Source: CAZDCD01 sp964503885 (GTDB lineage Bacteria; Bacteroidota; Bacteroidia; Bacteroidales; UBA10428). From it: a stretch of DNA of 64,000 nucleotides. Shown here in pieces: positions 53,293 through 61,891 of the stretch. The stretch covers positions 1 to 64,000 of the forward strand of contig CAZDCD010000009.1 of NCBI GenBank assembly GCA_964503885.1, written 5' to 3'. The notes under the pieces are model-generated. The model saw nothing but the letters and a program-made list of their open reading frames with translations, was not told where the DNA came from and made no database searches. A program made the position numbers and the translations under genes. Position 1 is the stretch's first letter. Each line of letters begins with the position of its first letter.

Positions 53293-54414
53293 GTGAAAAC
53301 AACAAGCCGAAATGTGTTGATTTGCCCTCTTGAATGGGGACTCGGACATGTAACCCGTTGTATCCCTTTAATAGAAATATTCAGAAAAGAAGGGTATGAT
53401 GTGTCGGTTGCCGTGGGTACAGGATATCATACCCTGATTAAAACGTATTTTCCCGATATCCGTTTTTTCAGGTTACCTTCTTTAAAAATCAGATTCTGGC
53501 ATAATAATGTGTTTGCCGGACTTGTATTCTGGTTACCCGGATTCTTACTATTGGTGTTCAGGGAGCATCTTGCCCTTGCAGGGATCATCCGCAGGTATGG
53601 TATCGATATTGTGGTTTCCGATAACCGGTATGGACTCTGGAGTAAAAAAGTCAGCACGGTTCTTATCACTCACCAGCTATTTATACAGATTCCCGGTGCA
53701 TTGAGTTTTTTCCGCAGGTTTGTTTGGTCGGTAACCCATTTTTTTATTGCGAGATTTGATAAGTGCTGGATACCGGATTTCGCTGAAAAACGGGTAAGCC
53801 TCAGCGGTGATTTGTCACATGGTGGCAATATACCGTCTAATGCTTTATATACAGGACCTTTAAGCAGATTTAAGAGGATTAATAAAAGAAACCCTTCCTC
53901 AATAAAAGAGTACCCGGAACTTCTCGTTATTCTTTCAGGACCTGAACCTCACAGGACCATCCTTGAAACTACAATTACCCGGGAAGTTACCCGTTTGAGC
54001 ATGCAAACGGTAATTTTTCGAGGAATCCTGTCTGAAATGAAAAATCCTGCCGATAATGAATATGTCAGGTATATTGGATTCCCGGACGACAATGAATTCG
54101 TAAACCTTGTACATCATGCCGGTGCGATAATCTGCAGGGCAGGATATTCCACCATAATGGACCTGGCTATGCTGGGAAGAACTGCTCTTCTTATACCCAC
54201 ACCGGGACAAACCGAACAGGAATACCTGGCTGAATGGCTTGCAAATACGAACAGGTTCGCCAGTATGGCCCAGGATGAATTCGATCTTGAAAAAGGATTA
54301 ATCCTATTGAACAGCAGGAAAAATTCTGTAGTAATTCCGGGCCAGAAGCATTTTGATATAAAAACAATGATCGCCGGGTTTAATACATCTGCCAGATTAG
54401 GCCGGAAACAGTAA
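53293..54414 (+). CDS. MurG-like (GT28 C-terminal) glycosyltransferase
   Basis: A 373-residue GT-B glycosyltransferase starting with GTG at 53293. The N-terminal domain has VLICPLEWGLGHVTRCIPLIEIFRKEGYDV with the G-H-x-x-R loop typical for GT28-type enzymes; the middle has a hydrophobic stretch (FWLPGFLLLVFREHL). The C-terminal domain contains YVRYIGFPDDNEFVNLVHHAGAIICRAGYSTIMDLAMLGRTALLIPTPGQTEQEYLAEWL, the UDP-sugar binding block (R-A-G-Y-S-T-I ... P-x-P-x-Q-x-E-Q). Acceptor and sugar are unknown; by family it could act on a membrane lipid. It is 11 nt after the radical SAM gene. Its stop overlaps the convergent next gene by 35 nt. Confidence 0.82.
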   Translation: MKTTSRNVLICPLEWGLGHVTRCIPLIEIFRKEGYDVSVAVGTGYHTLIKTYFPDIRFFRLPSLKIRFWHNNVFAGLVFWLPGFLLLVFREHLALAGIIRRYGIDIVVSDNRYGLWSKKVSTVLITHQLFIQIPGALSFFRRFVWSVTHFFIARFDKCWIPDFAEKRVSLSGDLSHGGNIPSNALYTGPLSRFKRINKRNPSSIKEYPELLVILSGPEPHRTILETTITREVTRLSMQTVIFRGILSEMKNPADNEYVRYIGFPDDNEFVNLVHHAGAIICRAGYSTIMDLAMLGRTALLIPTPGQTEQEYLAEWLANTNRFASMAQDEFDLEKGLILLNSRKNSVVIPGQKHFDIKTMIAGFNTSARLGRKQ

Positions 54415-54991
54415 GAATGCCTAAAAGGAAACCCAGAAACACCTGAAGGGGTTTATGGTCACCGGATATCATCCTTACCGTTCCAAGCAATCCCGAAATA
54501 AGGATCAATAGCATTAGATAGGTCATCAGATCGGCTCTAAATTCAACCGAAAGTGCAATAACCAGTCCGGTTAAACCTCCGATGCCGACCATGTGCGTGC
54601 TTATTTTCCAGAACAGTGTAATGGCCGTTACCATCAACACGGCTATTGTACATGAAAAAAGAAAAGTAGCAATAAAATAATTCACAGGGAAGCTTCTGAT
54701 AAGATGCTGGGTAAAGGCAAAAAACAGGAATGTTGTAATATATGGAATAATCCGGTCTCTTCTATCGCTCATCTGAATATTTTTAATGATCCTGAAATGT
54801 AAGAACAATGGAATAAGGCTGGCCGGTAATCCGGCCATTGTGGCAGCAACAAACAGAATAACCAGGATCATTAGCCTTTTGTCAGCAACCGCCAGAAAAG
54901 TACCCGAATTGAATATGATAAGAATTCCATATAATGGCATCAGCAGGGGGTGAAAAATTACTGACAGGAATACGGATACAAATTTGGGCAT
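54380..54991 (-). CDS. PAP2-like integral membrane protein
   Basis: The 203-residue protein has about six membrane segments. The start is taken at ATG 54991; a longer frame to 55054 would overlap rpoN and add no membrane segment. Segments ITLFWKISTHMVGIGGLTGLVIALS and MISGDHKPLQVFLGFLLGILTVSG resemble the second and third motifs of PAP2 phosphatases (S-x-H and G-x-H-x-x-x-D), but several canonical residues are absent, so catalysis is doubtful. It is the last gene of a probable asnS-rpoN operon and overlaps convergent with the glycosyltransferase gene. Confidence 0.65.
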   Translation of the reverse strand: MPKFVSVFLSVIFHPLLMPLYGILIIFNSGTFLAVADKRLMILVILFVAATMAGLPASLIPLFLHFRIIKNIQMSDRRDRIIPYITTFLFFAFTQHLIRSFPVNYFIATFLFSCTIAVLMVTAITLFWKISTHMVGIGGLTGLVIALSVEFRADLMTYLMLLILISGLLGTVRMISGDHKPLQVFLGFLLGILTVSGLIWQMY

Positions 54992-55007
54992 GGCGAAAGA
55001 CAAATGG

Positions 55008-56465
55008 TTAAAGTTCCTTACGCATCCGGGCAACTGGAATATTAAGCTGCTCACGGTATTTGGCTATTGTTCTTCGGGCAACCGGATATCCTTTTGCCTT
55101 TAGTATAGCGGCAAGTTTATCATCGGTGACTGGGCGTCTTTTATCTTCATTTTCAATACACTCCTGCAATATGTTTTTTATTTCGCGGGTTGATACCTCT
55201 TCACCGCTTTGTGTTTGCATACCTTCTGAAAAAAAGTATTTTAGCGGAAAGATCCCGAAATTGGTTTGGATATATTTGCTGTTGGCTACCCTGGATATCG
55301 TTGATATATCAAGGCCTGTGCGATCTGCTATGTCTTTTAGTATCATGGGTTTCAGGCGTGCCTCGTCTCCTTCAAGAAAATACTCATACTGATAATCGAG
55401 TATGGCCTGCATGGTAACCAGTAGGGTGTTCTGCCTTTGTTTGATGGCATCGATGAACCACCTTGCAGAATCTAGTTTTTGCTTTACAAACGATACAGCT
55501 TCCTTCTGGTCTCGTGAAGGCATGTGTTTACTTTGCTGATAAGTCTTCAGCATTTCGTTATAGGTCCGGTTTATGCGCAGATCGGGGATATTTCTTGAAT
55601 TCAGGCTCAGTTGCAGATCACCGTCGGTATTTTCAAGTACAAAATCGGGTATAATATGGCTGAAAGATTTATTCTGTGGATCACTGAATGCACTGCCGGG
55701 TTTTGGATTTAATTTAAGGATCTCGTCCAGCGCAATTTTCATATCCTCTTCGGTAATCCCTAATCGGTTAATGATCCGGTCATAGTGTTTCTTGGTGAAC
55801 TCATCGAAATGGTTTTTCAGGATTTTTGTGGCCATTGCAACTTCCGGCAGATCCTGATTTTTGTTTTCAATTTGCAGGATCAGGCATTCCTGAAGGTTTC
55901 TGGCTCCCACACCTAAAGGATCAAAATCCTGAATGATCCGCAGAATATCGATCAGCTCAATTTCAGACGTGGTAATGTTTACAGTGAAAGCAATGTCGTC
56001 GGCAATCGCATCGAGTTTTCTTCTCAGGTACCCGTCATCGTCAATGTTGCCTATAATATACTGTGCCAGCATTTGTTGTCTTTCGTTCAGGGGTCTTAAT
56101 CCAAGCTGGTTTTCAAGATAATCATGGAATGTCGAACCAACGGAAAATGGAATCTCTTCACGCTTGTCGTTTTTTGAATAATTCATTGCATTCAACCGGT
56201 ATGATGGAATTTCATCATCCTCGATATAATCTTCAATAGTAAATTCTTCCTGATCTTTATCCTTTTCATCCTCCCTGGTCTCCTCCTCCATCTGGGCCTG
56301 GTCAAAATCATCCTCGCCCGCTTCCTCCAGTGCAGGGTTCTCCTCAAGCTCTTTTTTTACCCTCTGCTCCAACTGCATGGTCGGAATTTCCAGAAGTTTG
56401 ATTACCTGGATCTGCTGGGGAGATAACTTCTGAAGTAATTTCTGTTGTAACCGCTGCTTGAGCAT
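55008..56465 (-). CDS. rpoN: RNA polymerase sigma-54 factor
   Basis: The 485-residue sigma-54 factor. Region I is LKQRLQQKLLQKLSPQQIQVIKLLEIPTMQLEQRVKKELEENPALEE with the Q/L-rich pattern that interacts with activators; an acidic region II follows; the core-binding and DNA-binding domains are present (ADRTGLDISTISRVANSKYIQTNFGIFPLKYFFSE), and the RpoN box is at the C-terminus (PVARRTIAKYREQLNIP). It should recognise -24/-12 promoters with the help of bEBPs such as the one at 36205-37437. It follows asnS by 28 nt on the same strand. Confidence 0.97.
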   Translation of the reverse strand: MLKQRLQQKLLQKLSPQQIQVIKLLEIPTMQLEQRVKKELEENPALEEAGEDDFDQAQMEEETREDEKDKDQEEFTIEDYIEDDEIPSYRLNAMNYSKNDKREEIPFSVGSTFHDYLENQLGLRPLNERQQMLAQYIIGNIDDDGYLRRKLDAIADDIAFTVNITTSEIELIDILRIIQDFDPLGVGARNLQECLILQIENKNQDLPEVAMATKILKNHFDEFTKKHYDRIINRLGITEEDMKIALDEILKLNPKPGSAFSDPQNKSFSHIIPDFVLENTDGDLQLSLNSRNIPDLRINRTYNEMLKTYQQSKHMPSRDQKEAVSFVKQKLDSARWFIDAIKQRQNTLLVTMQAILDYQYEYFLEGDEARLKPMILKDIADRTGLDISTISRVANSKYIQTNFGIFPLKYFFSEGMQTQSGEEVSTREIKNILQECIENEDKRRPVTDDKLAAILKAKGYPVARRTIAKYREQLNIPVARMRKEL

Positions 56466-56493
56466 AAATTCTTACATAAACTGCTTAAATTTA

Positions 56494-57888
56494 CTAAAAA
56501 TCGGCATTTTTTGGTGTTCTCGGAAAAGGAATTACATCCCTGATGTTGCTCATACCGGTGAGAAAAAGTACAAAACGTTCAAAACCAAGACCAAATCCGC
56601 TATGAGGTGCCGTACCGAATTTTCGTGTTTCAAGATACCACCAGAGGTCTTTTTCCGGCAGGCCTAATTCCCTTATCCGGAGCAACAGTTTAGTAAAGTC
56701 TTCCTCACGTTGTGACCCGCCGATTATTTCACCTATTTTTGGAAACAACACATCCATACCCCTGACCGTTTTGCCGTCATCATTCTGTTTCATATAAAAG
56801 GCCTTGATAATCTTTGGATAATCTATAACGATTACCGGCTTTTTAAAATGTTTTTCTACAAGATACCGTTCGTGTTCAGTCTGGATATCGCTTCCCCAGG
56901 TAGTTGGGAATTCGAATTTCTGACCCGAGCTGTTCAGTATTTCGATAGCCTGAGTGTAGGTGATGCGTTCGAAATGATTCCCGGTAACAAAGGTCAACCT
57001 TTCAATCAGGCCTTTGTCATACATAGTGTTAAGAAATTCCAGGTCATCGTAACAATGTTCCAGCACATACCGCGTAACATATTTCAGAAATTCCTCCGCA
57101 AGGTCCATATTATCATTGATATCATAAAAGGCCATTTCGGGCTCAACCATCCAAAATTCTGCAAGGTGACGCGGCGTATTTGAATTTTCAGCCCTGAACG
57201 TGGGACCGAATGTGTATATTCTGGAAAGTGCCAAAGCGCCCAGCTCTCCTTCAAGCTGGCCGGAAACTGTAAGGTTGGTTTCTTTTCCGAAGAAATCCTC
57301 GTCGAAGTTTACCTTTCCGTTCCCGTCGACCGGAATATTCTTCAAATCGAGCGTGGTAACCTTGAACATTTCACCGGCACCTTCACAATCTGAACCGGTA
57401 ATGATGGGTGTGTGCAGGTAATAAAAACCATTGTCATTAAAATACTTGTGAATGGCAAATGCAACGGCATGACGAATTCGCAATACCGCTCCGAATGTAT
57501 TAGTCCGGGGACGCAGATGGGCATTTTCACGAAGAAATTCCAGGGAATGTCCTTTTTTCTGCAACGGGTAACTCTCGGGATCCGCTGTTCCGTAAACTTC
57601 AATCTGTTCAGCCTGGATCTCAGCCGCTTGTCCTTTCCCCATCGATTTTACAAGGGTGCCGGTAACATTCAGGCATGAGCCTGTTGTAATAAGCTTCATC
57701 AATTTCTCATCGAATTTACCAACCGCGGCTACAACCTGGATATTGTGGATTACCGAACCATCGTTCAATGCAATGAAAGCGATCGTGTTATTGCCACGTT
57801 TTGTGCGAACCCATCCTTTCACATTAACAAGCCTGTTATAATCGGTTGAAGCCAGCAACTGTTTTACCGTTTCACCTTTTTCTTTCAT
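56494..57888 (-). CDS. asnS: Asparagine--tRNA ligase
   Basis: The 464-residue class II synthetase charges tRNA-Asn. The N-terminal OB-fold (VNVKGWVRTKRGNNTIAFIALNDGS), the motif 2 region (FGPTFRAENSNTPRHLAEFWMVEPEMAF), TTWGSDIQTEHERYLVEK and motif 3 (GFGLGFERFVLFLTGMSNIRDVIPFPRTP) are clear; the RDVIPFPRTP ending distinguishes AsnRS from AspRS. The start is taken at ATG 57888 (MKEKGETVKQLL); an ATG at 57933 adds 15 residues that do not look like the family start. It begins the asnS-rpoN-PAP2-like operon. Confidence 0.95.
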   Translation of the reverse strand: MKEKGETVKQLLASTDYNRLVNVKGWVRTKRGNNTIAFIALNDGSVIHNIQVVAAVGKFDEKLMKLITTGSCLNVTGTLVKSMGKGQAAEIQAEQIEVYGTADPESYPLQKKGHSLEFLRENAHLRPRTNTFGAVLRIRHAVAFAIHKYFNDNGFYYLHTPIITGSDCEGAGEMFKVTTLDLKNIPVDGNGKVNFDEDFFGKETNLTVSGQLEGELGALALSRIYTFGPTFRAENSNTPRHLAEFWMVEPEMAFYDINDNMDLAEEFLKYVTRYVLEHCYDDLEFLNTMYDKGLIERLTFVTGNHFERITYTQAIEILNSSGQKFEFPTTWGSDIQTEHERYLVEKHFKKPVIVIDYPKIIKAFYMKQNDDGKTVRGMDVLFPKIGEIIGGSQREEDFTKLLLRIRELGLPEKDLWWYLETRKFGTAPHSGFGLGFERFVLFLTGMSNIRDVIPFPRTPKNADF

Positions 57889-57962
57889 CTTCTGAATTTT
57901 GAATATTGATCCTGCAAAAATAGAACTTTGCACTTAAAAATATGTCATCACGCATTTTAAAT

Positions 57963-57989
57963 AAAAAAAAGGCTGCCAGAAAAGCAGCC
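57963..57989 (-). terminator. Rho-independent terminator after the TPR gene
   Basis: GGCTGC (57971-57976) and GCAGCC (57984-57989) form a stem with a 7-nt loop. On the minus strand it is followed by eight T (complement of A tract 57963-57970). It lies 24 nt beyond the stop of the minus-strand TPR gene, so it separates that gene from asnS. Confidence 0.85.
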
Positions 57990-58012
57990 CCTTAATTATA
58001 TTTTGATAAAGT

Positions 58013-58981
58013 TTACTGGCAGTTCAGCTCATGCTCGATAATATATTCGCTTGATTCTTTGAAGGCGCCAACCGCTGCATTCTTATAGGCATTGCAGGCC
58101 GATTCCGTTTCACCTTTATTCTTTAAAGCATTACCAAGTTCATAATAAATTCCCGCCTTCTGAGTCGGATCATCTTTTTCGTATTCAAGGGCCTTGTTGG
58201 CAGCGTCAATTGCCTTATCCCAATTACTCTGCGCATTGTAAATCTGTAGAAGGAGCAAATATGCATCCTTATTTTCCGGGTCAAATTCCAGCGAATAATT
58301 CAGGTATTTGATTGCGTTGTCGTACTTTTCAGCTTTTTTCGCGTTATTCCCTTTGAGAAGAAAATAATCGCCGGCTAACTTCAATGAATTTTCGTAATAT
58401 TTATTGTCGCTATTGGCCTTGGCCACATCTGCCGCTTTTTTAGCAGCATCATAAAGTTTTTCATCATCATCGAGACTCTTATAACTAGCGGCTATCATGT
58501 AAAATGCTTTGTAATTATCAGGATAGTACTCAATCGATTGGTTGAAAAACCCGAGCGCTTCCTCGTAATTTGCATTCTGATAACTGGTTGCCCCCTTAAA
58601 ATAATAAAGTTGAGAAATTGCATTGGAGGCTTTTTTGGCCATATCAGGATCGCTATATTTGTTGGCCGCATCAATAGTTTCCTTAAATTTATCGATGGCT
58701 TTGTCAATTTCCTTCTTGTTATAAAGGGCCATGGCCATCTGGTAATATACGGCCGGGATTTGCGATTGCACATTCAATACAACGTCTTCGGCATCTTCAC
58801 CTACTTCGTTGGCAATTTTAATGGCTTCGTTAAACTTGGCAAGCGCCTCATCATAATTCTCAGCTTGCTTGGCTTCCAGTCCTTTGTTAAAGGCAATTAT
58901 TGCATCGTTTCTTGTCTGCTGTGAGAATAATGCCGGGATAACGATAAAAGAGAAAAACACAAACGCTGAAATTCTTTTCAT
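58013..58981 (-). CDS. Exported TPR-repeat protein
   Basis: The 322-residue protein has a signal peptide (MKRISAFVFFSFIVIPALFSQ; start ATG 58981, with an alternative ATG at 58999) followed by at least six TPR-type repeats, for example AIIAFNKGLEAKQAENYDEALAKFNEAI, AMALYNKKEIDKAIDKFKETI, ATSYQNANYEEALGFFNQSI, AEKYDNAIKYLNYSLEFDPEN, QSNWDKAIDAANKALEY, YELGNALKNKGETESACNAYKNA. The spacing (about 34 residues) and the A-x-x-x-Y/F-x-x-A pattern are clear. Likely periplasmic or surface scaffold; no specific function can be assigned. Confidence 0.85.
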   Translation of the reverse strand: MKRISAFVFFSFIVIPALFSQQTRNDAIIAFNKGLEAKQAENYDEALAKFNEAIKIANEVGEDAEDVVLNVQSQIPAVYYQMAMALYNKKEIDKAIDKFKETIDAANKYSDPDMAKKASNAISQLYYFKGATSYQNANYEEALGFFNQSIEYYPDNYKAFYMIAASYKSLDDDEKLYDAAKKAADVAKANSDNKYYENSLKLAGDYFLLKGNNAKKAEKYDNAIKYLNYSLEFDPENKDAYLLLLQIYNAQSNWDKAIDAANKALEYEKDDPTQKAGIYYELGNALKNKGETESACNAYKNAAVGAFKESSEYIIEHELNCQ

Positions 58982-59389
58982 TCTAAAAATTATTTTCATA
59001 ATATCCAGATTTATAATTATCTATTTTTGATGGAATTGCAAATATAATCAACATGATCAAATAAACAAATTTTAATGAAGCACTACAAATCCGATGCCAT
59101 ACTTCCTGTAAACAATAAATGCCGGAAATAGGTTCACAGCAGTTATTAACCTGGCATAGAATTATTGAAGATGGTTAGGATATGAAAAAAGCCGTTTTGT
59201 CTGACTAATTTAAAATCCCTGCCCTTCTGCTGATATTCCTGTAAATGCTCAACGGTAAAATAAAAAAGATTTTCATCATCACCCTGCCGCAAACAATTCC
59301 AAAATGTGAAGTGCAGCAAAGTGTGTTCATGGCCATCAGTTTACTTCCTGTTCGGTTCATGGTCATGGATTTAAAACATGTTCAACCAA

Positions 59390-59411
59390 ATTTATCATAA
59401 TGTGTGCCAAA
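59390..59411 (-). promoter_or_regulatory. 22-bp repeated sequence (copy B); candidate sigma-54 promoter
   Basis: Identical over 22 bp to 33888-33909. On the minus strand it has TGGCACA (-24 type, GG at 59408/59407) and the -12 G at 59396. If it is a promoter, transcription would run from about 59384 toward the TPR gene starting at 58981, with a leader near 400 nt, or produce a short independent RNA. The flanking bases on both sides differ from copy A, so the identity is limited to the motif itself. Confidence 0.45.
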
Positions 59412-59564
59412 ATATGTATATAGTTGTTTCAATGCATTTTACACATAATCACCTCGCCTTGAGAAACCGGTAAGCCGATCGGTTTCGGAACACGGAGTGT
59501 ACGAAAATGAACAAATACCCGGGTATTAATTCCGATTTTCATGCAATGTTTCTTGAAATCAGGT

Positions 59565-59572
59565 TAAATTTG
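59565..59572 (+). promoter_or_regulatory. Candidate -7 element of the gldA promoter
   Basis: TAAATTTG at 59565-59572 is a perfect TAnnTTTG match placed 19 nt before the ATG at 59592, giving an almost leaderless or very short 5' UTR. No convincing TTTG lies 17-21 nt upstream, so the promoter would be weak or activator-dependent. Confidence 0.45.
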
Positions 59573-59591
59573 CAATGCTGAAACAAAACGT

Positions 59592-60497
59592 ATGTCGGTA
59601 ATTATTCATCACGTGGTCAAAAGATACGGTACACAGGTTGCTGTTGATGACGTCTCTTTTGCGATAGAATCAGGCAAAATAGTAGGACTGATCGGCCCGA
59701 ACGGAGCCGGTAAGACAACTCTTATGAAAATTATATGTGGTTTACTAATTCCAGATTCAGGATATGTTACTATCGGTGACATTCCGGTCACTTCGGAATC
59801 TGCCGCTATCCGTAATAAGATCGGTTACCTGCCAGAGAACAACCCGTTATATCCCGACATGTATATTAGAGAATACCTGGGGTATGTATCGGATCTGTAT
59901 ACTTCAAAGAAAATGAATATCGAAACAGCTATTGAACTCACCGGTCTAAAGCCCGAGATACATAAACGCATAGGACAGTTGTCAAAAGGTTATCGTCAGC
60001 GCGTAGGCCTGGCACAGGCACTGATTCATAACCCTGAGGTGCTGATACTCGACGAGCCGACCACCGGCCTCGATCCTAATCAGATCATTGAGATCAGGGA
60101 ATTGATTTCTGCCGCCGGCCAAGAAAAAACTGTGCTGTTGTCCACACATATTATGCAGGAGGTCGAAGCGATCTGCGACAGGGTAATCATTATGAATAAC
60201 GGGGAAATTCTTGCAGACGATGATCCTCAAAACATTAAAAAATCTATGCCCGAAGCCTTTCAAACCGTTGTGGTTGAATTCGACCGGGAGGTTGGAGAAA
60301 ACCTGCTGAAAACGATTGAAGGTGTCAATAAAGCTAAAAATGTAAACGCTACCAGCTGGATCATTCAAAGTGATGTAAAAACCGACGTTCGTCCAAAAAT
60401 TTTCAACTTTGCTGTAAAATATGGATTTACTGTTTTATCCATGCAAAAGAGGGACAAAAAGCTTGAAGATGTGTTTCACGAGTTAACTTCAGGATAA
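59592..60497 (+). CDS. gldA: ABC transporter ATP-binding protein, GldA-like
   Basis: The 301-residue ATPase has Walker A GPNGAGKTT (about 34-42), Q-loop region IGYLPENNPLYPDMYIREYLGYVSDLY, signature LSKGYRQRVGLAQAL, Walker B VLILDEPTTGLDP and the switch His (LLSTHIMQEV). The GYLPE-N-NPLY-x-DMY-x-REYL block is characteristic of GldA, the ATPase of the gliding-associated GldAFG exporter; the C-terminal domain (about 220-301) also fits. The partner membrane subunits GldF and GldG are not in this window, so the role in gliding cannot be confirmed; other ABC-2 type exporters are possible. Confidence 0.8.
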   Translation: MSVIIHHVVKRYGTQVAVDDVSFAIESGKIVGLIGPNGAGKTTLMKIICGLLIPDSGYVTIGDIPVTSESAAIRNKIGYLPENNPLYPDMYIREYLGYVSDLYTSKKMNIETAIELTGLKPEIHKRIGQLSKGYRQRVGLAQALIHNPEVLILDEPTTGLDPNQIIEIRELISAAGQEKTVLLSTHIMQEVEAICDRVIIMNNGEILADDDPQNIKKSMPEAFQTVVVEFDREVGENLLKTIEGVNKAKNVNATSWIIQSDVKTDVRPKIFNFAVKYGFTVLSMQKRDKKLEDVFHELTSG

Positions 60498-60529
60498 TGA
60501 ATAAGACGCTCATAAACGTAAAAAGGGTG

Positions 60530-60560
60530 TTTGCTTTATTCCAAATAATCTTTACTTTTA
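60530..60560 (+). promoter_or_regulatory. metK promoter, -33/-7 type
   Basis: TTTG at 60530-60533, a 19-nt spacer, and TACTTTTA at 60553-60560 (7 of 8 to TAnnTTTG). Transcription would start near 60567, about 20 nt before the metK ATG. The leader is too short for a SAM riboswitch. Confidence 0.65.
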
Positions 60561-60587
60561 CAAATTTCAAATCTTAAACAACTAGAT

Positions 60588-61835
60588 ATGGGATATTTAT
60601 TTACCTCGGAATCGGTTTCAGAAGGCCACCCCGATAAGGTCGCCGATCAGATATCTGATGCATTGCTGGATGAGTTCTTACGCAGGGATCCTGATTCCAA
60701 AGTGGCTTGCGAAACGCTTGTTACAACCGGACTGGTTGTTCTTGGCGGTGAAGTGAAAACAAATGCTTACATTGATGTACAACAGGTTGCCCGTAATGTG
60801 ATTAAACGCATCGGGTATACCCAATCGGAATATATGTTTGAAGGTGATTCCTGTGGTGTTATTTCTGCCATTCATGAACAGTCGCAGGACATCAACAGGG
60901 GCGTGGATAGAGGTAACGATGAAAATCAGGGTGCAGGAGACCAGGGTATGATGTTTGGTTACGCATGCCGGGAAACTGATAACTATATGCCACTCTCACT
61001 TGAAATAGCGCACGAGCTGCTCAAAGAACTTGCATCAATAAGAAAAGAAGGCATGATCATGACCTATTTAAGGCCTGATTCAAAATCGCAGGTAACTATT
61101 GAGTATGATGATGAACCATCGCGCATCCATACGATTGTAGTTTCTACCCAGCATGATGAATTTGACAGCGATGATAATATGCTGAAAAAAATCCGGGACG
61201 ATGTCAGAAATATTCTGATTCCCAGGGTTGTTGATAAATTGCCTTCGAGGGTTCAAAAACTTTTTAAGCATGATTTTATCCTTCATGTCAACCCAACCGG
61301 AAAATTTGTTATCGGCGGCCCACATGGGGATACAGGTCTCACTGGCAGAAAAATAATCGTAGACACTTACGGTGGTAAAGGTGCACATGGCGGAGGGGCT
61401 TTTTCAGGTAAAGACAGCTCAAAAGTTGACCGGTCGGCAGCATATGCGGCACGTCATATTGCCAAAAATATGGTGGCTGCGGGCCTTGCAGATGAAGTAC
61501 TGGTACAGATCGCTTATGCCATCGGTGTTGCTGAGCCCGTTGGGGTATACCTGAATACCTATGGTACGGCAAAGGTAAATTTGACTGACAGTGAAATTGC
61601 CGAAAAAATTAAAGCATTGTTCGATCTCAGACCATCGGCCATAGTGAAAAGATTCGGATTGAAAAATCCCGTTTTTTCTCCAACCGCTGCATACGGACAC
61701 ATGGGCAGGAAAAGTTACCGGAGCAAGGTTAAGCTTTTTGTTAACGGCAAACCCGAAGAACGGGAGGTTGAATTTTTTGCATGGGAAAAGACAGATTTTG
61801 TGGACACATTAAAAAAATCATTTTCGTTGAAATAA
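60588..61835 (+). CDS. metK: S-adenosylmethionine synthetase
   Basis: The 415-residue enzyme makes SAM from ATP and methionine. Key motifs are TSESVSEGHPDKVADQISDALLD (about 6-28), the GAGDQGMMFGYA loop (about 116-127), HVNPTGKFVIGGPHGDTGLTGRKIIVDTYGG and GGGAFSGKDSSKVDRSAAYAARH. All are conserved, and the length is within the normal range (about 400-430 in Bacteroidota). It has its own promoter 90 nt after gldA and is followed by a 56-nt spacer before the sugar dehydrogenase gene. Confidence 0.98.
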   Translation: MGYLFTSESVSEGHPDKVADQISDALLDEFLRRDPDSKVACETLVTTGLVVLGGEVKTNAYIDVQQVARNVIKRIGYTQSEYMFEGDSCGVISAIHEQSQDINRGVDRGNDENQGAGDQGMMFGYACRETDNYMPLSLEIAHELLKELASIRKEGMIMTYLRPDSKSQVTIEYDDEPSRIHTIVVSTQHDEFDSDDNMLKKIRDDVRNILIPRVVDKLPSRVQKLFKHDFILHVNPTGKFVIGGPHGDTGLTGRKIIVDTYGGKGAHGGGAFSGKDSSKVDRSAAYAARHIAKNMVAAGLADEVLVQIAYAIGVAEPVGVYLNTYGTAKVNLTDSEIAEKIKALFDLRPSAIVKRFGLKNPVFSPTAAYGHMGRKSYRSKVKLFVNGKPEEREVEFFAWEKTDFVDTLKKSFSLK

Positions 61836-61891
61836 ATAATAGGTTGAATCTCTCCGGAAATTTGTTTTGACCGGTTAAAAATAATGCAGGT

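Larger units (their letters stand above)
58982..59591. other. Intergenic region (about 610 nt) containing the second 22-bp copy
   Basis: No open frame, tRNA or known RNA fold is recognised. Two related words, GTTCATGGCCAT (about 59325) and GTTCATGGTCATGG (about 59355), occur 30 nt apart. The 22-bp sequence also found upstream of groES lies at 59390-59411, and a -7 promoter element for gldA at 59565-59572. The region is long for this compact stretch of genome and may hold a small RNA or extended control region. Confidence 0.45.

Noticed and set aside
60498..60587. SAM riboswitch upstream of metK
   Set aside because: A promoter places the transcript start about 20 nt before the ATG, leaving no room for an aptamer; no conserved riboswitch core seen.
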